Numbered from the stretch's first letter, positions 1-6,751 are shown. The stretch: 6,947 bases of DNA from Spirochaetaceae bacterium (GCA_003454065.1 DMKZ01000174.1:1-6947), one strand, 5' to 3'. Numbers and translations: made by a program. The notes: generated by a model not told the origin, from the letters alone.

Positions 1-2593
1 TTTCGCTCGAAAGACCGTCGTCGCCCTCGCGAGTATCCTCTATCACATCAACTCGCTCTTTGCGGGCGGCAGCATCCCGCTCGTCCGTCTCGGTTTTGCG
101 CTCCTTCTTACCGAAAGCATTGCGGGCATCCGAATCGTCTTCATCGTCATAGGCATCTTCGGGACGCCTTTCAAGCTCGTCGATTTCCTCGGAAATCTTC
201 TCCTTCGATTTCCTTTTACCGAAATCGGCATCGCTTTCATTCTCGCGAGATTTGCCTTTCGAATCCTTTTTAGATTCAGGACCCTCGTCGGATCCCATGA
301 CATCCGTCTTCGAAGCGCCCGATTCCTCCAAACCGGAATCGTCGGCATCGGACAATGCGGCATTCATCAGATAGGCGTAGAACGCAGCGCCCTCGGAGAA
401 CAATTTGGAACCCGCATAACCCTTTCCGAGCACGCCATTGAGATATCCGGCATCATCGGAGGCTTCCGCATCTGACGAAAAATCCAAATGCTCGACATCG
501 GCATAAATCAGCGGAAGAGGAATGTCTCTGATCGTTTCGCTCTTCATGCGCTGATCATGTTTCAAGGAATCTTCGACGATGACCCTTTCTTCCTCTATTA
601 TCTCCCTGACTCTTTCTTCGCTCACTTGGGCATTGACGAACAAATCAGACTTTATGAATGAATCAGCTTCTTCTTCAACAAACAGATTGAAGCCTTTTCG
701 CTCGGAAGCGACGAATTCCGAAAGCTCCAATGAAAAGTCCCTGACTCGCCTCCTGCTTTCTTTGGATTCGCTTCTGCTTATGAAATTATCGATATCAATG
801 GTATCGAAAAGCCTAATCTTTTCCTCTTGAACATCCCTTTTGGCAAAAGATTTGTAAGTGATTCCCACATCAGCTATGAGGTTGTTCTCCCTTTTAAATG
901 CATCTCGCGCTTTCGTCAGAAGCTCATAAGGAGACATGTCAACATTCTTTTTGACAAGTTTGTAGCCTTTTCTGGCGTTAGCCAGCACATCAGCAAGCCT
1001 ATCGCGATATGACGGGTGCGCCTGCCTGAGTATTTCCGCCTCGGCCGTTTCGAATTCCTTAATTTCAGTCATTGAAAGGACTCCGTCCGCCAGGCTGTTC
1101 AAACCCGTGGCGAAAAGCTCGTCAAGGGAAGATTCCACATCCACATCCCTGTTCAGATGCTTGCCGACGATCACTTTATTGTAAACATCGTCTATAAGTT
1201 CGGATTTCGTATATTCCGAACCTTTGAAAGTCCCGAATTCCGATAGAGCGTTGAACAGCGCTCTGCTGAATGCAGATGATTTGCTCGGCGGAATCTCGTA
1301 TCCGGCAACTTGCGCAATCTCATTCTGATTCAAACCGGCATATTGCAAATCACCGACCATCTTATAGTTCAAAGGCATGCGCGCGGATTTGGTGAAAACG
1401 GCTTGCACGACGTCATCGCCCTTGAAACCGTTCCTTATCGCAAAGTCGAAGCGAAGAGCGAGATCCTCGCCGTTCTTGTTACGGACATTTCTCCTGTAAT
1501 TCTCCTCTTGCGATTTCTGAGCGGATCTGACCTGATTCAATTCCTTGAATTCAACCTTGTCAGCAAGAGCATCTCCGAAAATGCGCTTATATACGCCGCT
1601 GACTTTCGAATCATCGCTTATGATATCCGCAAACAAAGGTATGTCTTCCCTATCCTCGTCCGACATCCTGTCGGCATAAGGATTTCTGACAATAGACGAA
1701 ATCTTCTTGACGCCGAGCGATGAAAGCGCATTTTTCACTGAAGCAACTGTTGCGGCGATCCTCTCGCCGTTTATCTCCTCGGCATTGTCGTCATCCGAGT
1801 ATGCGGACATCATGAACGCGTACATGAACTCGTAATACGGATCGTATAATATCGCATCGTCCCCATTCTTTATGACTTGAATGGTCGGCGCCTGCGCATC
1901 GCTGAAAGCAACGACACTAGGCTTTCTGTATGACGGCTGAGAGCTTTCGATCCATTCGCCGTTCTCAGTAAATGTGCCATGCCATTCCTTCGCCACCTCG
2001 TAGTTTGGATCCCAGCCTTTTCTGGCCCAATCGAATCCGCTGTTGTCCTGCAGGCTGTTGAAGCTTATGCGCGCTTTTTTGCTGTTGTAATTCGGAGAAA
2101 CGGTTCCGTCGTTGTAGGCGTATATGGGAACGGCCTTCTCATCAGCGCTCAATATATTGCTTATCGGACTCTTTTCCTTGTGGGAGACTTTGTAGAAAAT
2201 GGGAACATAGTCGTTGTAATCATAGCCATCCCTCTCCAGCGCGCGCTTCGAAATCGGACTATAGACGGACATCGTTCCCATATAATCCCAAAGATGCTTC
2301 TGGTACATGTGAGCCTTGACAACATCCTTCTCGAACCTATCCAATGCGTTGCGATTCAGACTGTCGCCGGAAAAAAACGAATTATCGACTATTTCGTCCG
2401 GAACCAAGCCAATCGAAAGCCCGCTATTCGCAATATGCCATGACACGACATTTACGAGCAACTGCCGCTTGGAAAACCTTTCCGGAGATTTTGCGGCAAG
2501 CGCCGCCGCATAGTCCTCAGCCAGCGCATCCAATTCGGAGACTATGCCGGTGAACCTTCCGGTTTCGAGATACCAACCCAACTCCTTGATCAT
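1..2593 (-). CDS. Very large unrecognised protein, C-terminus beyond the window (at least 864 aa)
   Basis: A single minus-strand frame is open from ATG at 2593 to the left edge, 864 codons without a stop. I do not recognise it. The N-terminal half (to about residue 300) is rich in aromatics and Asn/Asp, with 'DYNDYVPIFYK', 'GFDWARKGWDPNYE' and 'LYDPYYEFMYAFMMSAYSDD'. The middle (about 300-700) is helical and charged. From about residue 754 (+ position 330) it is very rich in D, E, K, R and S and likely disordered. I see no transmembrane segment, signal peptide or catalytic motif. It starts at an ATGA overlap with the DUF6760-like frame, so translation is probably coupled; a weak GGGT is the only upstream site. 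Its position after a frameshifting tail chaperone is that of a tape measure, but the low hydrophobicity and aromatic N-terminal half fit that poorly. A tail fibre or baseplate protein, or a secreted effector, are alternatives. Confidence 0.7.
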   Translation of the reverse strand, partial: MIKELGWYLETGRFTGIVSELDALAEDYAAALAAKSPERFSKRQLLVNVVSWHIANSGLSIGLVPDEIVDNSFFSGDSLNRNALDRFEKDVVKAHMYQKHLWDYMGTMSVYSPISKRALERDGYDYNDYVPIFYKVSHKEKSPISNILSADEKAVPIYAYNDGTVSPNYNSKKARISFNSLQDNSGFDWARKGWDPNYEVAKEWHGTFTENGEWIESSQPSYRKPSVVAFSDAQAPTIQVIKNGDDAILYDPYYEFMYAFMMSAYSDDDNAEEINGERIAATVASVKNALSSLGVKKISSIVRNPYADRMSDEDREDIPLFADIISDDSKVSGVYKRIFGDALADKVEFKELNQVRSAQKSQEENYRRNVRNKNGEDLALRFDFAIRNGFKGDDVVQAVFTKSARMPLNYKMVGDLQYAGLNQNEIAQVAGYEIPPSKSSAFSRALFNALSEFGTFKGSEYTKSELIDDVYNKVIVGKHLNRDVDVESSLDELFATGLNSLADGVLSMTEIKEFETAEAEILRQAHPSYRDRLADVLANARKGYKLVKKNVDMSPYELLTKARDAFKRENNLIADVGITYKSFAKRDVQEEKIRLFDTIDIDNFISRSESKESRRRVRDFSLELSEFVASERKGFNLFVEEEADSFIKSDLFVNAQVSEERVREIIEEERVIVEDSLKHDQRMKSETIRDIPLPLIYADVEHLDFSSDAEASDDAGYLNGVLGKGYAGSKLFSEGAAFYAYLMNAALSDADDSGLEESGASKTDVMGSDEGPESKKDSKGKSRENESDADFGKRKSKEKISEEIDELERRPEDAYDDEDDSDARNAFGKKERKTETDERDAAARKERVDVIEDTREGDDGLSSE

Positions 2594-2823
2594 CTGTTAC
2601 CCGCAACATTGCTCTTCGCACTATCCATGATCCGCTTCATATCCTTTTCCAGATTCTTGGTCTGTTCGTCCCTTTCGCGCTTTATGAGTTTGCGAATCTC
2701 ACCTATCCATTCGGAACGTTCATGCTGCGTCATCTGCATGATTTCACTTTTCGACCATTTGAAATTGTAGGCCATGTAAGCCGCCTCGCCGAAAACTTCT
2801 TTTCGCGGGCGGCTTATATTTCC
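2590..2823 (-). CDS. DUF6760-like segment, probably translated as the -1 frameshift extension of the 122-aa protein
   Basis: The segment contains E-V-F-G-E-A-A-Y-M-A-Y-N-F-K-W-S followed by EIMQMTQHERSEWIGEI, which resembles the DUF6760 signature (EVAYxAYHFHWSxxEIxxxxHxERxxWVxEI) of phage-tail-like and contractile-injection loci; this is from memory, not a search. The rest is a charged helix. No well-placed start precedes the conserved part: the ATG at 2862 lies inside the CxxC region of the upstream gene and has no Shine-Dalgarno, and the ATG at 2775 starts after part of the conserved block and has only GAGG, buried in a hairpin. Coordinates given are those of the 77 residues added if ribosomes slip -1 at GGG (2825-2823). 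If translated alone from 2775 it would be 61 aa. Its stop overlaps the next start as ATGA. Confidence 0.65.
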   Translation of the reverse strand, partial: GNISRPRKEVFGEAAYMAYNFKWSKSEIMQMTQHERSEWIGEIRKLIKRERDEQTKNLEKDMKRIMDSAKSNVAGNR

Positions 2824-2826
2824 CCC
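2778..2826 (-). promoter_or_regulatory. Putative programmed -1 frameshift signal (G GGG GAA slippery run plus hairpin)
   Basis: On the minus strand the heptamer G GGG GAA (2826-2820) lies in the zero frame of the 122-aa protein, so a P-site tRNA on GGG can re-pair perfectly with GGG one base back. Four bases later begins a stem: 5' arm 2815-2800, GAAG loop 2799-2796, 3' arm 2795-2778. It has 16 pairs, ten of them G-C in the outer part and only two single-base bulges on the 3' arm (around G2789 and A2786). The zero-frame stop (2816-2814) overlaps the base of the stem. Spacer and layout fit the usual pattern for -1 frameshifting. A terminator is excluded, since no U-run follows and the conserved coding block continues. 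Confidence 0.7.
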
Positions 2827-3182
2827 AGGCGAGACAACACTCCTTCGAATTGATTCCCGCAATGCTGGCAGGTTATCGGCAGTCTCTTGATCACCTGGTG
2901 ATTTATCTCATTCATGAAATCGACCAAAAAAGCAAAATCGACAGGATTGAGCTTTTCGATCGTGTTCCTGTTGACTATTGAGACATTGCCGAGCTGTTTG
3001 ACACACATGCCGAGAAGGGCTACATAGAAAACTCCCGTATTCGTCGCCACCCCCATGTCTTTTTCCATGGCCAGAATATCCTTGATTTTCAACAACCTCA
3101 TCACCCCGGACACTTTCTTTCCGTTTTCGGAAAAACCAGTGCCTTTGGGAAGCACAAACTTGAATTCGGTTTTAATTTTCAT
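2814..3182 (-). CDS. Phage tail assembly (chaperone-like) protein with CxxC (122 aa), copy 2; frameshift donor
   Basis: It opens KTEFKFVLPKG (4-14), continues with G-V-MRL-x-x-x-KD (26-35), a helical centre (VKQLGNVSIVNRNTIEKL...DFAFL) and a CQHC pair (105-108). These match, position for position, the LP-x-G, MRL, 'IGDVSPVTPDTIKEL' and CPNC of the 128-aa protein, so the two are paralogues of the same tail-assembly family. The start at 3182 is selected because GAGGG lies 8 nt upstream and because LP-x-G then sits near the N-terminus as in its paralogue; a longer frame opening at 3275 would overlap the preceding gene. The last codons run L-G-E-I-stop across a G GGG GAA heptamer, and the -1 frame stays open beyond the stop. 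Zero-frame product 122 aa; predicted frameshift product 197 aa. Confidence 0.75.
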   Translation of the reverse strand: MKIKTEFKFVLPKGTGFSENGKKVSGVMRLLKIKDILAMEKDMGVATNTGVFYVALLGMCVKQLGNVSIVNRNTIEKLNPVDFAFLVDFMNEINHQVIKRLPITCQHCGNQFEGVLSRLGEI

Positions 3183-3205
3183 TTCGCAAACCCTCTTACA
3201 TAACG

Positions 3206-3248
3206 GAGATTCCCAAAATCTCTCAAAAGCATCCGAATCGCATGCGAT
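3206..3248 (-). other. Intergenic palindrome and small hairpin
   Basis: The 71-nt gap between the genes at 3254 and 3182 is the widest inside the operon. It holds a perfect 12-bp palindrome, ATCGCATGCGAT (3237-3248), and a hairpin of GAGATT and AATCTC with a 5-nt loop (3206-3222, perfect 6 bp). No run of U follows, so it is not an intrinsic terminator. It could stabilise or process the message, or bind a protein, but its function cannot be told from sequence. Confidence 0.4.
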
Positions 3249-3253
3249 GCGAA

Positions 3254-3838
3254 CTACAACTCCAGATTCTTCCACCTTCCGCCGCCTTTAGACGACGAAT
3301 TGTCCCTCCCGAAAGGCTCTTCCTCGGCCTTTTTCTCGGATGTTCGCTCCTGCGCATCCGCCTGTTGCGGACTTGCAGAGCTTTCAGAAGCAGAAGCCAC
3401 AGGGCTCGTATCGGAAAGAGCGGCCAGCGGATCCGCATCCTGCCCCGATGGCCTGTCATCCTTCTTCCTTTCCTTTCTGACAGGCTCCCATGCGTTCTCG
3501 AAATAGCTGTCTTCGCTGTCATAATCGAGATTGGCGAAGCGATTCGCGGTCGCATCCCTCTTGGCATTGTCTTTCTTCGTGATCAGGACTTTCCTATCTC
3601 CCGTATCGACATACACCAAATCAGCTTCCGTAGTAAACCTGTCAAGCTCGCTGAATTTGTAGTTCTTCTTGAGATAGGATATGGCTTGCGAGAAGTTCTT
3701 GAAATCCGAACCGTCGATTATCTTCTTTTTAGCGGAAGTGTCGGAAGCATGCCCTTGCGACAGCAGCAATGCCGCCGCATCCTTGACGACATCAATGCTC
3801 ATGCCGTCCAAAATCTGCCTTATCTGTTCTGGTTTCAT
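3254..3838 (-). CDS. Unrecognised protein with a disordered, charged C-terminus (194 aa)
   Basis: I do not recognise this protein. Residues 1 to about 95 look folded: an initial helix (MKPEQIRQILDGMSIDVVKDAAALLLSQG), a K-rich mixed region, then 'LVYVDTGDRKVLITKK', which suggests two beta strands. From about 105 onwards it becomes rich in D, E, K, S, A and Q, ending in GGGRWKNLEL, and is almost certainly disordered with a short conserved-looking tip. Such an arrangement suits a linker or a docking tail. The start at 3838 is chosen over a longer frame opening inside the preceding gene because GGGAGG lies about 9 nt upstream and only 4 nt separate it from the preceding stop. It is co-directional with and embedded in the tail-type operon. 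Confidence 0.8.
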   Translation of the reverse strand: MKPEQIRQILDGMSIDVVKDAAALLLSQGHASDTSAKKKIIDGSDFKNFSQAISYLKKNYKFSELDRFTTEADLVYVDTGDRKVLITKKDNAKRDATANRFANLDYDSEDSYFENAWEPVRKERKKDDRPSGQDADPLAALSDTSPVASASESSASPQQADAQERTSEKKAEEEPFGRDNSSSKGGGRWKNLEL

Positions 3839-3842
3839 ATCT

Positions 3843-4553
3843 TCATGCCTCCCTGCACCTGCGTATGAGTTCTTGCGCAGCGCCGATATCGGAAAGCTTC
3901 CTTTCTCCTTGAAAATCATCCTGCGTGAACTGCCCCAATCCTATGGATGCATAACTCTCCATGCTATCCGTAATATGTCCGGTATTGTCGATGAAAACGC
4001 AATTGCGCACATTAGCTTCCCTAAACGGATACCCCGAAAAATCGCAATTTATGAAAAAGCACCCGTCTATTTTAGCTTGGTAAAACCCATTCATGCCGTT
4101 ATCGCCAGTGACACGGAAATTGCAATTCTTGAAAATCGTATTCCGAACAGTCGAATAAACCGCCTCGTAATCCACAAAATTGTCATTCTCGAAAAAGCAC
4201 CCGTCGATCTCGGCGCGCATCATAGTCGAATTTTCCACTATGGAATCATGCATTCGCGTTCTCAGCCATTTGCTTTTTATAAGCGTAATACCGGAGAATT
4301 GCGTGCCTTTTATGACATTGCAGCATTCCAGCACCGCCCGCTCCATGTTCGATCTGAAGAACATCATCTTGTCAAACACGCATTTTCTGAACTTGACCTC
4401 GTTGAGATTGCTATTGTTGACAGTGCTCTCAATCCAGTTGAATCCGTTTATTTCCATGGTGTCCAGACTGCATGAACTTATCTGCGCCTCTCTCAAGTCG
4501 CAGCAGATCCTGTCCTGTAAAATCTCGAGGTTTGAGAGATTCGATACGTACAT
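3843..4553 (-). CDS. Pentapeptide-repeat-like right-handed beta-helix protein (236 aa)
   Basis: Residues about 15-190 consist of short, degenerate repeats with a small or polar residue, then Cys/Leu, then Phe at five-residue spacing (for example RKCVF 56-60, KNCNF 142-146, RNCVF 183-187). The segment IDGCFF occurs twice (116-121 and 162-167). This is the pattern of pentapeptide-repeat right-handed quadrilateral beta helices, though diverged. It has 12 cysteines, mostly in the repeats at positions that would stack inside the helix. The last 40 residues are not repetitive and probably form a cap. There is no signal peptide. It begins 3 nt after the upstream stop, with GAAGGG about 11 nt upstream of the ATG. 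In a tail-like cluster it might be a structural or decoration component, but such proteins also act as DNA mimics or toxin modulators; the role is unknown. Confidence 0.65.
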   Translation of the reverse strand: MYVSNLSNLEILQDRICCDLREAQISSCSLDTMEINGFNWIESTVNNSNLNEVKFRKCVFDKMMFFRSNMERAVLECCNVIKGTQFSGITLIKSKWLRTRMHDSIVENSTMMRAEIDGCFFENDNFVDYEAVYSTVRNTIFKNCNFRVTGDNGMNGFYQAKIDGCFFINCDFSGYPFREANVRNCVFIDNTGHITDSMESYASIGLGQFTQDDFQGERKLSDIGAAQELIRRCREA

Positions 4554-4556
4554 CAG

Positions 4557-4943
4557 TTATTCGCCCTTCTCTTCGTACATGCTCATGTCGCTGTAAAGAC
4601 CGCTCAAATCGACAGCAGTCTGAACATTGCAATTCGGGCATTGCACAACTATTTTGGAACCTACATCGCCGTTGAGCTGATGGTAAAGAAGCTGCAGATA
4701 CAGAAAATCCGCCTCGAACAGCTCCTTTATCGTATCGGGAGTGACCGGAGACACATCGCCGATATTGCTTATGACCTTGCTCAGCAAAGTGATATCTCTG
4801 TAGCGAATGTTGAATCCGCTGGTCTCATCGTCCTGCAAATCCAGCTCATCCTTGGTCGTAGCCAATCTCATTCTTCCATGCCTGTGGACCTTATCATCAA
4901 TGACAAGCCCCAAGGGAAGGTCGAAAGTAACATATTCAGCCAT
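4557..4943 (-). CDS. Phage tail assembly (chaperone-like) protein with CxxC (128 aa), copy 1
   Basis: The protein has the outline of the small 'phage tail assembly protein' family found in tail and contractile-injection clusters: an N-terminal LP-x-G (9-12), an H-R-x-G-x-MRLAT-x-x-DE motif (20-33), a helical middle (VISNIGDV...TPDTIKELFEADFLYL) and a C-terminal Q-CPNC-N (101-106). The family's products are thought to act in tail or baseplate assembly. Only one CxxC pair is present, so if it binds zinc it probably does so as a dimer or with another partner; this is inference. It is a paralogue of the 122-aa protein at 2814-3182. The ATG overlaps the DUF2997 stop (TGATG). Unlike copy 2, no frameshift signal or -1 extension is seen at its 3' end. 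Confidence 0.7.
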   Translation of the reverse strand: MAEYVTFDLPLGLVIDDKVHRHGRMRLATTKDELDLQDDETSGFNIRYRDITLLSKVISNIGDVSPVTPDTIKELFEADFLYLQLLYHQLNGDVGSKIVVQCPNCNVQTAVDLSGLYSDMSMYEEKGE

Positions 4944-5155
4944 CAGTTGCTCCCATCCTTGATCTCTACCGACGAAGTTTCCTTTTCCTCTTCTTCGTAG
5001 TATTCGACCTTGTGCTCCACCATCTTCACGACACCGAGGCTTTCCTCAAGCTCCTTGGTAAGCTCCATGCACTTTTTGCCCTTCATGCCGAGCACGTTAA
5101 GAGTAATCTCCCCTGTTTCTGAAATGGTGATCTCAAGTTCCTGTTTCTTTGCCAT
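4943..5155 (-). CDS. DUF2997 family protein (70 aa)
   Basis: A small acidic protein whose pattern (basic start, 'ELEITISETGEITLNVLG', then 'GKKCMELTKELEESLG' and a Y-Y-E-rich end) matches my memory of DUF2997. That family is usually found next to Ycf46-type ATPases, as here. Its biochemical role is unknown. It has one cysteine (residue 29) in the conserved G-K-x-C-x-E-L-T segment, followed by an acidic tail (EEEEKE). The start at 5155 is preferred because AGGAAG lies 7 nt upstream. An ATG at 5173 overlaps the ATPase stop as ATGA and would add six residues, but its only purine-rich site (GGAGGT) abuts the ATG. The stop shares one base with the next start (TGATG), so translation is probably coupled. 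Confidence 0.8.
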   Translation of the reverse strand: MAKKQELEITISETGEITLNVLGMKGKKCMELTKELEESLGVVKMVEHKVEYYEEEEKETSSVEIKDGSN

Positions 5156-5169
5156 CAGCAATCTTCCTG

Positions 5170-6696
5170 TCATACCTCCAGACGTCTGGCGGTCTTTTCC
5201 TCAGCAGTCTGAGCCTTGCTTGCGGCTCTCGCCCTTATCTTAGCCCAATCCCTTGTGATTTTGATCTTATCGGCCATGGTCTGGGAAAGAGGGATCATGT
5301 TCGAAATCACATTCTGCAAGTACTTCTGATCCAAATCCTTGCCATCATCAAACGCATCGTAAAGCCCTGCGACGATGATTTCCTCTATTTCCGAACCGGC
5401 GAATTCCTTGGTTCTGTTCGCCAAATCATTCAAATCGAACGACTTGGGATCTCTCTTGCGCTTCTCGAGGTGTATTCTGAAAATCTCCTTTCTCTCTTCC
5501 TTGGAGGGAAGATCAACGAAGAAAATCTCATCGAAACGACCTTTTCTGAGCAACTCCGGAGGCAATTCCTGAACGCTATTGCACGTAGCAACGACGAAAA
5601 CAGGCGTCTTCTTCTCCTGAAGCCATGTCAGGAACGTGCCGAAAACTCTCGCCGTAGTTCCGCCATCGGTCTGCCCCGAAGAACTCAAGCCGCTGAAGCC
5701 TTTTTCCATCTCATCGAGCCAGAGTATCGAAGGTGCAATGCTCTCTGCAGTCGCAATAGCCCTTCTCACATTCTCTTCCGACGAACCCACCAGGCTTGAA
5801 AACACCTTGCCGACGTCAAGCTTGAGAAGCGGAAGCTGCCACATGCTGCTGATAGCCTTCGCCGTCAAGCTCTTGCCGCAGCCCGGTATTCCCAAAAGGA
5901 GTATGCCCCTGGGTTCGGGAAGCCCGAAGTCCCTTGCCTTGCGGCTGAAAGCCTTGCCTCTCTTGTGAAGCCAGCTTTTCAATTCCTCCAAACCTCCGAC
6001 GCCTGCCATGTTCTCGCTGACGTGATAATACTCGAGCACGCCGGACTTCCTTATTATCTGCTCCTTTTCGGACAGGATTATCTTCAAATCGAAGCAACCG
6101 CTTTCTATTACGGATTTGGCGAATACGTTCTCCGCCTCCTCAAGGGTCAGCCCCAATGCGGCTTCGATGACCTTATTCAGGAAATCCTCGTTCTTTATGC
6201 TATTCGAAACCTCTCCGCCGACTCCATCGGCTATCCTCAGCGCGGATTTGCGTATCTCCTCCTTGTCCGGGAGCTTGTAATCGACTACGGTCATCTCCTT
6301 CTCAAGCTCTAGAGGAACTTTCAAGACAGGCGAAACGAACACCACGTTCTTCTTGCTGCTGCTTTCCTTCAGGCAATGCCCAAGATCTCTGAGCTTTCTG
6401 ATCACGATGGGCTCGTTCATGAAATGATGATAGTCCTCCAAAACGAAAATTCCGTCGCATTCCAACTGCTTTATATATTCCAGAATCTTGATCGGATCCT
6501 TGAACTCCGACAAATACGTGCCGTCATCCGTCCTGAGACCATCCGTAACCGTCCAGCGGAAAAACCTCTTGTTCTTCAGCCTTTCCTCGGTTTTCAAAGC
6601 TTCGAAAACCCTTTTCTCCTCAAACGACACAACATAAATCAACGGATATCGGGCCCTAACAAGAACTTGTATGGCATTCGATGATACATCACCCAT
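5170..6696 (-). CDS. Ycf46-family AAA+ ATPase (508 aa)
   Basis: The protein is a cytosolic AAA+ ATPase without a signal peptide or membrane segment. The N-terminus (residues 9-25, 'LVRARYPLIYVVS') is the hallmark opening of Ycf46-like ATPases. The AAA module shows Walker A GIPGCGKS (269-276), Walker B ILWLDE (324-329), a sensor-1-like VVATCN (368-373) and the LLRKGRFDE arginine-finger region (382-390). The C-terminus has the PLSQTMADKI and RDWAKIRARAAS stretch (469-492) typical of the family. Length fits the family (about 500 aa). The start at 6696 is chosen because AGAGG lies 6 nt upstream and well inside the transcript; an in-frame ATG at 6756 is only about 7 nt from the predicted transcription start. 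It overlaps no other gene, and DUF2997 follows directly. Function is unproven; in this operon a remodelling or assembly role is plausible. Confidence 0.9.
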   Translation of the reverse strand: MGDVSSNAIQVLVRARYPLIYVVSFEEKRVFEALKTEERLKNKRFFRWTVTDGLRTDDGTYLSEFKDPIKILEYIKQLECDGIFVLEDYHHFMNEPIVIRKLRDLGHCLKESSSKKNVVFVSPVLKVPLELEKEMTVVDYKLPDKEEIRKSALRIADGVGGEVSNSIKNEDFLNKVIEAALGLTLEEAENVFAKSVIESGCFDLKIILSEKEQIIRKSGVLEYYHVSENMAGVGGLEELKSWLHKRGKAFSRKARDFGLPEPRGILLLGIPGCGKSLTAKAISSMWQLPLLKLDVGKVFSSLVGSSEENVRRAIATAESIAPSILWLDEMEKGFSGLSSSGQTDGGTTARVFGTFLTWLQEKKTPVFVVATCNSVQELPPELLRKGRFDEIFFVDLPSKEERKEIFRIHLEKRKRDPKSFDLNDLANRTKEFAGSEIEEIIVAGLYDAFDDGKDLDQKYLQNVISNMIPLSQTMADKIKITRDWAKIRARAASKAQTAEEKTARRLEV

Positions 6697-6718
6697 TTTT
6701 TTCCTCTTTTCATCTTGC

Positions 6719-6751
6719 AAGCCGCCTTGTCGAATGCGAGAGCAGCGACTT
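6719..6751 (-). other. Possible leader hairpin upstream of the AAA+ gene
   Basis: In the predicted 5' leader, AAGTCGC (6751-6745) can pair with GCGGCTT (6725-6719), giving 7 bp including one G-U. The loop is about 19 nt. The AAA+ Shine-Dalgarno lies just downstream and unpaired. The stem is modest and could be chance; no known riboswitch or protein-binding class is recognised. Confidence 0.25.

Noticed and set aside
43..363. A 106-aa minus-strand frame rich in Arg and Met
   Set aside because: It lies wholly within the large minus-strand frame in another phase, is low in complexity because it mirrors the charged region, and has no ribosome site or family resemblance.
579..2513. Several plus-strand frames of 60-154 aa
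   Set aside because: They are antisense to the continuous 864-codon minus-strand frame, have no family resemblance and no convincing ribosome sites.
2778..2815. The strong hairpin read as an intrinsic terminator
   Set aside because: No U-run follows it and the conserved DUF6760-like coding block begins within it, so termination there is unlikely.
2814..3275. A longer start of the second CxxC protein at 3275
   Set aside because: It would overlap the preceding gene, has no Shine-Dalgarno, and would put the LP-x-G motif 42 residues in, unlike the paralogue.
3242..3868. A 208-aa plus-strand frame
   Set aside because: It is antisense to the 194-aa gene, which has a Shine-Dalgarno, tight operon spacing and protein-like composition.
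2778..6726. The octamer GGCGGCTT present both in the leader and in the frameshift hairpin
   Set aside because: Eight bases shared in 7 kb can be chance, and the surrounding bases differ.
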